This document shows positions 1 through 8,787 of a stretch of DNA of 10,567 nucleotides, one piece after another. The position numbers and the translations under genes are program-made. Source of the stretch: Saccoglossus kowalevskii (taxonomy: Eukaryota > Hemichordata > Enteropneusta > Harrimaniidae); contig NW_003153757.1 in the NCBI RefSeq assembly GCF_000003605.2, positions 3,826-14,392 of the forward strand, read 5' to 3'. Positions within the stretch are counted from its first letter, which is position 1. Each line of letters begins with the position of its first letter. Below the pieces are notes generated by a model. It saw nothing but the letters and a program-made list of their open reading frames with translations, made no database searches and was not told where the DNA came from.

Positions 1-930
1 TGACGTATTCAGTGCTTAGTGTGATTGGCTTTATGATTGAAGGTTACGCCCTAGAGTCTTTATACTGTATTGTAATTGGTTAGAGTTTTGAAAATGAATA
101 AAGAGAGTTTGAGTTGGTCTTGGCGAGTACACCATGAGAGACGCAGTCCAGTCCTGGAGAGTCTTGGGCGAGTCTTGGGTCAGCCTTGCGATATAGTCTT
201 GGGGATTTTTCCCCAGGGCGCTGTGTCTTATAGAGTGCTCGACTGTCCGACTAAGACGAGAGTTGAAACGTATTCTGCTGCGTGTGTCTTATTTAACTGT
301 AAAGCTTAAGTGACTTTCCCGATCCCGTACCTCAAGGGGACGAGATATAGAGACGAGACGAGATCCCCTCTGACACGTGTGGAGAACCCCAGAAGGAAGA
401 ATTCCCCCCTGATAGCAGTGTCATGGTCAACTGTATAATAATTCCTCTTCACTTCAGTCATCGCATTTGGAGAAATAATATTCTCCAACCAAGTTTGCGG
501 CATTTGATATTGCGTCACGACAGGCTCTGACGACCTCAATCATGATTTCCCTGGATGTTGGTGAAACGACCATTATTTAGAAATTCCCGCTAATATTTAC
601 AAATGCTGCATTGCCATCTTGAGCAATGCTTTATGAGAGGCGGCCCGGGACTATGCATTGAATACTACATGTATAACAGGGTCATCTAATGATGCTGCAA
701 TAATAACACAATAATGGAAGAAGCACAAAATAAAGTTTAAATTAAGACAAAATAACTGAGTAATGACCAAATAATAACCAAACAAGTTTCCAAATAAAGA
801 CCAAACAACTAAACAATGTTCGATTAATGACACCAAGCTACTTTTGGCGGTATTCTCACCCCATATTCGCTTATATTATATAACAACTCGATCGCACATT
901 GTAATATCATCTTTTGCAATAGAATAAGTA
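1..930. other. Left flank, no recognisable gene
   Basis: I see no exon or transposon domain that I can name here. A plus-strand reading frame of 71 codons with an ATG runs 94-309, and an unassigned minus-strand frame runs 306-539. They share the palindrome CTTAAG as overlapping stop codons. Neither has a recognisable motif, and the second has no supported start. An imperfect palindrome, CTTGGGGA/TCCCCAGG around TTTT, lies at 199-218. Its core resembles a Rel/NF-kB-type site or a small hairpin. From about 650 to 930 the sequence is AT-rich with no coding signal. The next exon of the minus-strand ankyrin gene should lie to the left of 963, but no ankyrin consensus is readable before base 1, so the intron probably continues out of the window. 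Confidence 0.5.
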
Positions 931-962
931 CTATACAGTCTGTGCATTGCACACGTGCTCAC

Positions 963-1119
963 CTGCGCCCTGGAGGAGAAGTTCTTCTACTACATTCTCG
1001 TGGTTAAAGCGAACAGCGTAATGCATGGGTGCTGCACCATTCACGTCTAATCTGTCCATCAATTCCGGACTTTCAATTAATATATGCTGTATGGCTGAAA
1101 CGTGTCCCAGTCTACTTGC
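963..1119 (-). CDS. Ankyrin-repeat gene, internal exon 2 (partial gene)
   Basis: This 157-nt coding exon is in the same gene as the exon at 2756-3055. On the minus strand it is preceded by the acceptor TTTCTTTGCAG and followed by the donor CAG|GTGAGC, so it enters in phase 0 and leaves in phase 1. It encodes about 52 residues. The first half (ASRLGHVSAIQHIL) is the helix pair of one ankyrin repeat. The second half (NGAAPMHYAV, then ENVVEELLLQGA) is a nearly canonical repeat with the G-xx-P-xH-x-A signature and an LLL-xGA end. Ankyrin repeats form stacked helices that bind proteins or, in TRPA channels, build the long cytoplasmic domain. The spacing and the run SPELMDRLD before the second repeat resemble the first repeats of TRPA1-type channels, but no membrane segment lies in the window. 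The TRPA assignment is therefore an inference; the ankyrin fold is well supported. Confidence 0.8.
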
Positions 1120-2755
1120 CTGCAAAGAAATATATGACCTATGATATGCTGACAGGCAGTTGATAAATAAATTGCTGTGTATTTTGGGGTAATCATTGAT
1201 TATATCTCATTTGATTTTAATATCACGTGTAGGGGATTTATTGTGAAAATATACTACAGTATTTGGCTCCACCGTGTGCATTATTGTACACAGAGGGTGT
1301 GTAATGTTCATCATCGCCGGTAAACTGAAGGTGTGTGTTTGTTGAGCCCTCGCCTCACCACTATACCTTGGCAGATATGAACTTCCCTAGATTGTATTCA
1401 GCGTATTGAAGTGTACAGTAGTTTTTGTTCAATTCGTCACCCTGCAAATTTGTTTTATTTTAATTACCATAAGCTTGGATTGGGCGCATTAGAGGCACTT
1501 ACGTCCCAATATAAAACTTGTTGTTATTTTTCACTATAATCTCGAATAATTTTGTTTTCCCATAGACGTATCGATATAGCTATACATATATTTTAATACA
1601 ATTAGCTGCTACTGAGATTATCAACGTACAACAAATGTACATCGTTGGTATTCGGGCGAGATGGTTCACCGGCGGTTTAGGTGCTTAACCAGTACCCTAT
1701 GATTATATGACATAATGGGGTGTATTATCTACAATCTCTTACGCAAACCACTGAAACAGAACCCACCATACATCGAAAAGAATGGTTTTCAACCGTGCAT
1801 TGTATTGAAAAAAATAGGGTCAATTCATGGTACAGTCATACTCATGGGCTACTAGCCTCAATTGAGCACGTGTGTTTCGTCACGCAATGTTAGCATATAG
1901 TTAGCATATAGTTTAACCAATGAGGTGATAATTTCTATAGGAGGTGTCAATTTGTGAAAAGATACTGCCACATAATTAACAGTTCACTGGACGGTGAACT
2001 TATTAATGTATTTTTGTTTATCTGAAATTTATGTTGTTCGTCTTGCTTCTCAGTCACATGATTCAATTTATGGACTACACCTCAATTAAATAACGTCAAT
2101 CTTAGAATTAATTAATACGTACACACACTGCGGCGAATAAATTTGGCACATAATGAAAATTGGAGTTCCTAAATTAATGTCAATGAACACCTCTAGATGT
2201 ATAATTCTATTCTATGATTAACTTCCTACCACCACCACCCCATTGTATCTTGAACAAATACAAAGAATTCGTGTCATTTTCTTTCTGATTGTTCATGGAA
2301 TCATATAAATAATAAACCTACAATAATGTCTGCAAAACACCTTGGATGAAAATAAGGATTGGGCTGTTACTGTTAGCGGCCCAATACAAGGGGTCGTCGC
2401 TGCAAAATAATGAATCTCGCATAGTGATAGTATGCATTGGCAAGCTTTAAAGAATAATGATTGCTTCGGTCAAATGATAATGTCACCGTTGACTGCAGTT
2501 AGGAAGCATTCTTAGTTTACGACTGATTCACACTCCGCCTTACGATTGGCTATTTCATAGTTGGGACTGCATGAGACACGTTTCATAGTTGGGACTGCAT
2601 GAGACACGTTTCATAGTTGGGACTGCATGATACACGTTTCATAGTTGGGACTGCATGAGACACGTTTCATAGTTGGGACTGCATGAGACACGTTTCATGT
2701 TTATTATTGTACCAACATATTGTACCACACGAACTAATGTAACGCACCACCATAC
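1120..2755 (-). other. Intron 1 of the ankyrin-repeat gene
   Basis: This 1636-bp intron begins on the minus strand with GTATGG at 2755 and ends with TTTCTTTGCAG at 1120. Both sites are good matches to animal consensus sequences, and the flanking exons are both in phase 0. It holds the 28-bp minisatellite at 2553-2698, a GC-tipped hairpin (ATTGGGC at 2358-2364 against GCCCAAT at 2379-2385) and a small duplication of TTAGCATATAG near 1892-1914. It also contains two stretches that faintly resemble tRNA A boxes (minus strand 1354-1367; plus strand near 1671-1682), possibly from old SINEs. I see no coding exon within it. Confidence 0.72.
2553..2698. repeat. 28-bp minisatellite, 5 copies plus a partial unit
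   Basis: Five head-to-tail 28-bp units start at 2553, 2581, 2609, 2637 and 2665, followed by a six-base partial copy (TTTCAT). Each unit begins TTTCATAGTTGGGACTGCAT and ends GAGACACG. Copies 1, 2, 4 and 5 are identical; copy 3 differs by one base (GATACACG). Such low divergence indicates recent expansion or ongoing homogenisation. The array lies in intron 1, ending 57 bp from the exon 1 donor in transcript terms, so its copy number could affect splicing or transcription. That last point is inference. Confidence 0.97.
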
Positions 2756-3055
2756 CTGCCAAATATCGCCGATTTCCTCATCACTCTGATCCTCTTGTAT
2801 AGAAGCTTCCGTCACCGCAAGTAAACTTTTCAGCACGTTACCTTGCCGTCTTCTAGCCGATCGCCTGGACGTCCGCTTCTTCTTAGTGGCGTCTTTCGGT
2901 CCGTCACCTCCCTCTGCAGCCGTCGGTGTTTCTTTCGGATTGTCTCCGTTCGACTCTTTCAACTCTATATTCAAGAGTTCGACGGCGCCAGGATTTCTGA
3001 ATATCACATCGCCATTGTTGGTAGAGCTGTCGTTCAAATCAACTGAGGCGGCCAT
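2756..3055 (-). CDS. Ankyrin-repeat (possibly TRPA-like) gene, first coding exon
   Basis: This exon encodes the first 100 residues of the minus-strand ankyrin gene. I chose the ATG at 3055 because it has AAC before it and G after it (good animal context), and an in-frame TGA lies at 3086-3088 with no other ATG between. The coding part ends exactly at CAG|GTATGG in phase 0, which matches the phase-0 acceptor of the exon at 963-1119. Residues 1-56 are polar and look unstructured. Residues 58-70 are strongly basic (KKKRTSRRSARRR) and could be a nuclear-localisation-like or lipid-contacting stretch. Residues 72-84 may form a helix (NVLKSLLAVTEAS), followed by an acidic run (EDQSDEE). The last residues, DIWQ, read straight into the first ankyrin helix of the next exon, which supports the splice. 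A cytoplasmic N-terminal tail before ankyrin repeats fits TRPA-like channels as well as soluble ankyrin proteins. Confidence 0.8.
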
Positions 3056-3335
3056 GTTGACATCCAAACAATTATTCAACCACTTTCACGATACCTTTTT
3101 TTCACAAGATATCTCAAGGTCGCCTCTTCAGGGTCCCTCCTACTATTGGTGTTAACGTTGTACACCATAAAAACACAGTCTAAAAAGTCGTGACGGAATA
3201 TTTCGATATCAAGGTTAGCCACCTTACGTATATTGTATACCGGTTGTACAGTACAGTACGCAGCCTCGTTAAAGAAAGTTGATAACCATGTCAGCTGACA
3301 CGTTTATAGTGAGCATGCTTTCATGGTTAACAATA
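3056..3335 (-). promoter_or_regulatory. Likely 5' UTR and promoter region of the ankyrin gene
   Basis: This region lies directly upstream of the start codon. Read on the minus strand, a TATAAA element lies at 3308-3303, which would place transcription start near 3275 and give a 5' UTR of about 220 nt. Upstream of it in the same orientation is a perfect 12-bp palindrome, TGTCAGCTGACA (3289-3300, plus-strand reading), containing a CAGCTG E-box. It sits inside a larger imperfect inverted repeat (3281-3290 with 3322-3331). The palindrome overlaps the space between the TATA element and the predicted start, so it may instead be a downstream or core-region element. Motif-based and unproven. Confidence 0.35.
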
Positions 3336-3699
3336 CATAGGCGCGAGCCTATCTACACTGGTTAAATCGGGCATCGTTTACTTTCAAAGTGTATGACGTC
3401 ACCAAAATAAAGCACACACAAAAAACTAGTCTAACTAAGATTAGAATATACACTCTGCGAAGAGACTCGTGCATGATAATAACGTGGCCAGATTCCCCTA
3501 TTACAATTTACGTAAAGCTCCAACTTTCAGTTTGTTGACTTATATGTCCACTATTTACTGCTTAGTCCTTTTTTACAAACTAAAGTGGCAAGTTGTATAA
3601 ACAGTGTTTTATATAAATTAAATCATGTCAACCAGTATGTTATTTTGGTCCAATTAAGTTTTAGCTAACATTCAACGCCCTGGTAAATTAATTAAAAAA
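3336..3699. other. Spacer with no recognised feature
   Basis: AT-rich sequence between the ankyrin gene promoter and the first LINE fragment. I see no coding signal, RNA gene or clear repeat. Confidence 0.5.
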
Positions 3700-4345
3700 T
3701 AAATAGGTTATAAATATTCAGGTCTTGTTTTTTCTCCTGGAAACTCTTGGCAAAAAGCAACTCTGAGAGAACAAACAAACAAAACTCGTTTGGTATTATC
3801 AATTACAGGTAGAATATCACATTTCAAACTGTTTGATTCATTGATAAAACCGATTTTGCTTCACGGGTCAGAGATTTGTGGTTATCAATACTTTGAAACA
3901 ATAGAAAAAGTACAACGTAACGGTGATGCAAAACATTTCTGGGTCTACCTCCGAATGCCACACATGAGGCAGTTATTAGAGAGTGTGGTCGTATCCATGT
4001 TTTAAGTACAAAGCGTTATATAAACTTTTGGCTAAAATACTTGAACTCCTTCTGCATAAATTACCTCATCAAGCCTACCGCATACCTTTTCAGCTTAGAC
4101 GAATCAGACTGAAATAACTGGGCGAAATTTAGTATATGTCCCGTTGTCAGAAGGTCTGTATTAAAATGTATTCACTATGGTGGACCATGGAACATGTAGA
4201 TCCATGGGTGGCCGTATTTGAAACAATACATTACTACGGGGACATTAATGATTATTTCAACTTTCCCGGTTCACTCAGAAAGATCGTTAACTTTACGTAC
4301 AGTCAGGATTCGTGACCTGTACGTGATGGAAAACGCGTCACAGTG
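3700..4345 (+). mobile_element. LINE fragment A: post-RT part of a non-LTR retrotransposon
   Basis: This decayed piece comes from ORF2 of a CR1/Jockey-like LINE. From 3709 the frame reads YKYSGLVFSPGNSWQKATL, which matches the YKYLG segment that follows the RT palm in this group. It then reads LFDSLIKPILLHGSEICGY, the well-known connection region of such elements. A frameshift near 3930 moves the frame to FLGLPPNATHEAVIRECGR and then INFWLKYL, ending at a TGA at 4110-4112. Beyond it the same frame still shows NNWAKF, typical of the next segment, so that stop is a mutation. The similarity fades between about 4210 and 4345. The RT palm and endonuclease are absent to the left, so the piece is 5'-truncated, and it has no 3' tail of its own here. 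Clade assignment is uncertain; the LINE nature is clear. Confidence 0.8.
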
Positions 4346-4985
4346 ACTTTGGAATCCTTATTCAGGAATCGTCGGAAATAACTGTAAAGCTACCGAGGTG
4401 GCAGTCTGAACTGGAGAGTAATGCTAAATGCATTGTAATATGCACAGCAATTATTTTGAATTAACTTCCAGTCCTCTACTGTGAATATATAGAACGTAAC
4501 ACTACATTGTGTAATTGTGAGATGTCAATTATCCCTGTGCATTGAATTGTTTCGCCGTAAAGTTACAGTGTATTGTGATGTCAATCCCAGGTGTACATGA
4601 ACTATATAATGTGTGAATGCCACGTCATCGTGGTTGCTTCTTCAGATATCACGGTGGAGGAGGACCCTTGATAAAGTTGGTTCCAGATTCTTGAAGTTGT
4701 GGTGGCACAAATGGCGTTTTTAACATTTCTTGAAGACACCCAGCGCTGGGTTTCTGCGAGTGAATGGTCTCAATGTGTAACATCGTTCCTTTGCAAATTC
4801 AACTATCATGGTGGAGACTACACTACAACGAGCGCCGACTTCCATCATGGAAATAACTGCAAGTAGTACCGACATAACTGAGTCGTATGCACCTACACCC
4901 ACACTTTTCCTTAAGCTGTACCCACACACGAATTGGTGATGTCACAAAATACATGACCTTCAATCGGAGTCATTTGCTCGGTGTA
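4346..4985. other. Spacer, no gene recognised
   Basis: This stretch holds two unconvincing frames: an unassigned plus-strand frame near 4711-4866 and a minus-strand frame at 4720-4929. Neither contains a motif I know. It may include eroded remains of the flanking LINE fragment A, but I cannot read coding similarity with confidence. The minus-strand LINE tail begins immediately to the right. Confidence 0.4.
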
Positions 4986-5134
4986 TTTAATTTTATTTTA
5001 TTTCAGACAAATAAGTCCATATAAAAAATAATAGTAAATAAATACTAGAATGATTAAGAAATATAAACAGGAAACAATAGTTCACTTGCTATTACGTAAT
5101 TGCACATAGCATCTCAATACAGCATTTGATGATG

Positions 5135-7364
5135 AGACGAGATGTCGCACGTGACTCTATGACCCAGATACGTAATCTGCGAGACAAATTCTGTGTTCTG
5201 GCCAATGAGTCTAACCTGAGGCGGAATGTTCAGTTTAAGCTTGGATGGAAAGTGCATACACTTCGTTTTTCAACACATTATAGAGCATATCATGACCAGT
5301 AAGAAAATAATTCACACGTTTTCAGCAGTTTTCGTAGCCATTTTATAGAGGGCGCTATTAGACACATGTCATCCCCATAACTGATATTATTAATCACTTT
5401 GTTGCCACATGGAAGTTTATTTAACTTCACATTCATCTATATACACATTGAACAGGGAGGACGACAAAACACAACCTTGTCTAACTCCATTGGATACACA
5501 GAATGAGCGGTAATAGAACTCCCCCCCCCCCATCTTACGCAGTTCATTTGATTTTCATACCAGTTGATAAGAAACCGAATAATGTAACCCGGCACCATGC
5601 GTTCTGTGAGCTTATTAAACAAGGTCCAATGATTGACCCTGTCAAAGGCCTTAGATGCATCGAGAAAGCAAACAAATACATGACTTCCACGGGAATTGTA
5701 ATGCTTAATAATTTCTTTCAGAGTAAAAATACATAAGTCAGTCGAGTGTTTCTTTTTAAAACCGAATTGATTGTCTGAAACATCAAGATAATTCTGACAT
5801 CTGTTTACTAAGAAGAATGTGTTTAAAGACTTTGGATAAAACTGCAGTTATAGCAATGGGTCGATAATTATCTTGCTGGTCATATTTCCACATGTGTTCT
5901 TAGCTATTGGGAGCAGTTCAACTTCAATCAACCTTCTTGGAACAGTTCCGTGTATAAGCATTGCAGACAGACAGATTGGCAGATGCAACGAGATTACTGG
6001 GCTAGCGAATTTAAGGTGCTCAGCACATAGACCGTCTGCTCTACATGATTTTTTAGCTCGAGACTCTGCACATCCGTAGTGAATTCTTTTACGGACACAA
6101 TTGGAACATCTAACGTATTAACTGAAACATATTGCTGCACTTTAACTTTATAAATATCAATATTAAAAGAATTTGAAATCGTATTAAAATGGTTTGCCCA
6201 CATGTTCGCAATATTAGATTAACCGGAGCAACCTTCAATAGTACATGGAAGAGGCGCGTTATATGCCGTCGTAGCGTGTTTCAAAAATATCCACCGATCT
6301 TCGTTCATCAACGACTTGGCCAGATTGTCAGATTCGAATTGGATCTTATTATTTCTGCAGTAGCGCAACTCAAGTTTGAATTGTGATCTCTATCTGCGCA
6401 TCATCTGGTACACACAACCATATCTAGGTTTACCAGAGTCACGCCAAGAATGAAAATAGTTGCGAGCAGTGTCATGTGCCTCCTTAACTACTTCATTCCA
6501 ACCAGACACAGCCACAACACGTCTAGTTGATTTTCTAATAAATGTTTCGTCACCAGCACTTCCCAAGGAATCAATAATTTGTCCATAACATCGAGTAATC
6601 ATGTCATGGTGGTCACTGTTTCTAAGGAACATTTCCGTCCGTTGACGATACTGGTTAAGATTATAAGTGCTCGCTTTGGGCCAGTTAATTTTTGCATTAC
6701 GGGTTTCAGATCCAGTGGTAGATGGCGCTACACACGGCAAAGACTCAGTATGACACGTGATAGAAACAGACATGTGATCAGAAGTGACATATTCATAACA
6801 AACATTAATGTCTACAATAGAACGATGTGCATTCACCGAGAAGACACAGTGATCTAACCAGAACGTTTTACCATGAAAGTCATTGAGGAAAGTAAAAGCT
6901 TTATTAAATGTACCAATGAACGTCAGAAATAATTACACCAGCATTGTTACAGAGCTCAATCATTTTCTTCACCAAAGTTAGAGTATATAGTAGGATCGGC
7001 GTTCCAGTCACAAATAATCATAACATTGGGCGTATGACAATCTTGCAGTATCGTACTAATCTTACCCAGGTAGTCTACATAGTTTACTATCGTCGTTAGT
7101 TGTTCATTCCGCACCAAGAAACCTCGGGTCATCATATGGTTTAATCTCAATTACGCTTGTAAGCGATTTACGCCACAAGATGGCAGTACTTCTATAGGAA
7201 CGCCCCATAAAAAGACCACTGCTAGTATCCACAGCAGAAACTCCAAACTCCAAGTGTTCTTGTAAAAGGCATATATCATGATTATCACACAGTGTGTTGA
7301 CAGTAGGTACACAAGACTTAATTGATCTACAATTATACGAGACAATTTTTATTTCCGTCATCAT
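5135..7364 (-). pseudogene. LINE ORF2 remnant: AP-endonuclease and reverse transcriptase
   Basis: The likely original start is one of two adjacent ATGs at 7364 and 7361, followed by EIKIVSYNCRSIKS, the usual opening of LINE endonucleases, and then ICLLQEHL with the catalytic Glu. A frameshift near 7105-7130 leads to VMIICDWNADP (metal and phosphate binding). After further decay come TFWLDHCVFS and TSDHMSV, the terminal SDH box. The linker (GWNEVVKEAHDTARNYFHSW) and RSQFKLELRYCR follow, interrupted by TAG at 6390-6392 and one more in-frame stop. A shift near 6040 gives GADGLCAEHLK, and another gives NYRPIAITAVLSKVF. RT motif A (FLDASKAFDRVNH, about 5630-5670), NGVRQG (5474-5491) and motif C YGDD (5368-5379) are intact as peptides. 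A C11 run on the plus strand at 5521-5531 marks another frame slip. The last readable block is TYLGHRVTCDISS. The thumb and C-terminal part are deleted. Confidence 0.9.
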
Positions 7365-8242
7365 AATATGAAGAGTGTCGTTTGCGTCGCTGAAAAAAAT
7401 TACAGACCAAGACGCCCTCAGACAAGGCATCGGCATTCATAAAAGGCTGGAAGTCTGATAAAGATGTCGTTACACAAAACGAAGCATACGTGTCGTATTT
7501 GGTTCTCAATTTCTCGCACACAATATCTGTAATGCCCACGTTTGTCCTTATATATTTACTAAACAAGTCCAAGTCTACTAACAAATGCACTCAGGCGTTT
7601 CTGAAGCACAGGCATGTGATCACATGATTTCTTTTCCCGATGAACAAAGTACGTGAGTTATTGGTGACATGGGTGCGAGCATTAATATTGAGTTTTCCAC
7701 GAGAACCCAGAGCTACAGGAATTCCATTTCTTCTTGGACTTGAGGCATTATAGACTGGGTTCGCAACTTTATTTTCAACAGACACAACTTCCGCATAGCT
7801 AAGTTTTCTACGACGATGACGCCAATTGTGATAAGTGGTGTAATCATCGGTATCTGTTATGCAATTATCATATTCATCATTAACACCTCTGGTGGCGTTC
7901 TCATTGATGTGGCATACCTGCAATCAGCATATTGAGTATGCAAATTACCACAATCAACATCATTATTACGTAATTCATCATTGACTGTGGACTTTCTATC
8001 AGCTGATTTGACGTAGTCTCAGCCTGTTTTAAAACGTCATGATGATTATTACAAAGCTTGATTTTGATAATACGTATATCATATATTTCTATATGAAATT
8101 TCGAGATTATATTAATGGAATCGTTCAATGATTCAATGTCCGATTTTGTTTGGATGTTGTCTTTTAGCAGCAATGTCATATCAACATGATCGAAGGCAAC
8201 AGGTGGCAATTTGCACAGATCTTTTGCAACAAAGCTTGGTAT
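7333..8242 (-). pseudogene. LINE ORF1 remnant (RNA-binding/chaperone-like protein)
   Basis: This is the C-terminal portion of the first LINE protein, which in live elements binds element RNA. It begins with KDLCKLPPVAFDHVDMTLLL, a segment that in related elements follows a zinc-binding head and leads into a coiled-coil-like stretch (KDNIQTKSDIESLNDSIN). A frameshift near 7925-7960 follows. The next frame contains a basic patch (RHRRRKLSYAEVV), and an in-frame TGA lies at 7591-7593. It then reads DLFSKYIRTNVG and YASFCVTTSLSDF to the terminal GVLVCNFF, resembling the C-terminal domain of such ORF1 proteins. The stop at 7333 lies 32 bp inside ORF2, so the two frames overlap in a way typical of coupled translation. 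The zinc-finger head is missing at the left-truncated end. Function is inferred from family resemblance. Confidence 0.75.
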
Positions 8243-8688
8243 TTATTCCCGTTCAGGAGCGGTATAAATTCTAATTATTTAGAATCAATGTAATGTACGT
8301 GTATTTATTATATATAAATGTATATAAGTTCCATGATAATTTTACCATTATTTCCAAATAATTTGCTTGTGAAAACTCATAATAAATAAACAAAAGTTTG
8401 TTATATTTATTGTATATATAGTTATGTTAACTCATACAAATATATACGATGGTTTCAAGATAGCTTTTTAACAACCTCACATCATGGCAAAAATGGAAAA
8501 CAAATCCTGCACAGAAAACAATTCTGCAGAAAATTCAGACTGAAAAAGAACACACAGAAAGAATTACATAAATCCGCGCAGGGCTCAGTGCTGCGCAAAT
8601 CGAAAACATTTTTTTGCGCAGATTCTCTGCCATCACCCCCACAGAATTTCTAACGGTAGACCTCTTAAATAATCGCATTATCTATTTT
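8243..8688. other. AT-rich spacer with small inverted repeats
   Basis: There is no gene here. Just outside the LINE 5' end is a short palindrome, ATTCTAA (8268-8274) against TTAGAAT (8279-8285). Bases 8290-8460 are very AT-rich, with many ATATA runs. TTCTGCAGAA at 8522-8531 is a perfect 10-bp palindrome, and the GC-rich hairpin at 8591-8621 is listed separately. The segment 8500-8650, with its repeated CTGC/GCAG words, could be an old MITE-like element, but I cannot define its ends. Confidence 0.4.
8591..8621. repeat. Perfect 9-bp inverted repeat (hairpin)
   Basis: CTGCGCAAA (8591-8599) is the exact reverse complement of TTTGCGCAG (8613-8621), separated by 13 bases. A third GCGCAG lies just upstream at 8576-8581. 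The GC-rich arms stand out in an AT-rich stretch and could fold as a stem-loop or be the core of a degenerate transposon end. Confidence 0.7.
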
Positions 8689-8787
8689 CGGTCTCGTGAA
8701 CCTTCGGTCTCGTGAACCTTCGGTCTTGCGAACCTTCGGTCTCGTGAACCTTCGGTCTTGCGAACCTTCGGTCTCGTTAACTTTCGG
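8689..8787. repeat. 16-bp minisatellite, 6 copies, two unit types
   Basis: Six 16-bp units begin at 8689, 8705, 8721, 8737, 8753 and 8769, followed by CGG. Unit type A is CGGTCTCGTGAACCTT and type B is CGGTCTTGCGAACCTT, differing at positions 7 and 9 together. The order is A, A, B, A, B, A-prime, where the last copy has two private changes (CGGTCTCGTTAACTTT). The interspersion suggests a 32-bp A-B higher-order unit that was itself duplicated. The array is GC-richer than its surroundings. Confidence 0.97.

Larger units (their letters stand above)
4986..8242 (-). mobile_element. CR1/Jockey-like LINE, two-ORF, 5'-truncated and internally deleted
   Basis: This non-LTR retrotransposon lies on the minus strand and covers about 3.26 kb. 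In transcript order it has a partial ORF1 (8242 to 7333), ORF2 beginning inside the end of ORF1 (7364), an AP-endonuclease, a linker, a reverse transcriptase, then a short 3' region ending in an A-rich tail of AATAAAATAAAATTAAA type (about 5007 to 4986). ORF1 is cut at its 5' side by a stop near 8243 and no 5' UTR is evident, so the copy is probably 5'-truncated. The ORF2 portion after the RT palm (thumb and C-terminal region) is missing: coding similarity stops near 5130 and a terminal UTR-like sequence follows. At least five frameshifts or nonsense codons make the copy inactive. Live elements of this kind copy their RNA into DNA at a nick made by the endonuclease. Confidence 0.9.

Noticed and set aside
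94-539. Two tail-to-tail reading frames sharing the stop palindrome CTTAAG (plus 94-309, minus 306-539)
   Set aside because: Neither has recognisable motifs, a supported promoter or splice sites. Shared stop codons in a palindrome arise easily by chance.
651-836. Minus-strand hydrophobic 61-residue frame
   Set aside because: The composition follows from AT-rich sequence, and the frame has no ATG-supported start or family motif. It does not continue the ankyrin repeats.
1354-1367. Minus-strand GGTATAGTGGTGAG, a good tRNA A-box match
   Set aside because: No B box or cloverleaf follows at the expected distance. It may be an ancient SINE, but I cannot support it.
1671-1682. Plus-strand TGGTTCACCGG, an A-box-like string
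   Set aside because: No B box lies within about 60 bp and no acceptor stem can be paired.
2553-2698. CRISPR-like array
   Set aside because: The 28-bp units are directly adjacent with no unique spacers, in an animal genome. It is a minisatellite.
2843-3155. Plus-strand reading frames opposite exon 1
   Set aside because: They lie antisense to a well-supported coding exon with correct start and splice signals, so they are shadow frames.
4720-4929. Minus-strand frame of 69 residues
   Set aside because: It begins with ATG but has no recognised domain, and it sits in a region surrounded by dead transposons.
5503-6386. Plus-strand frames of 65-77 residues across the LINE
   Set aside because: They are antisense to the readable endonuclease and reverse transcriptase motifs on the minus strand.
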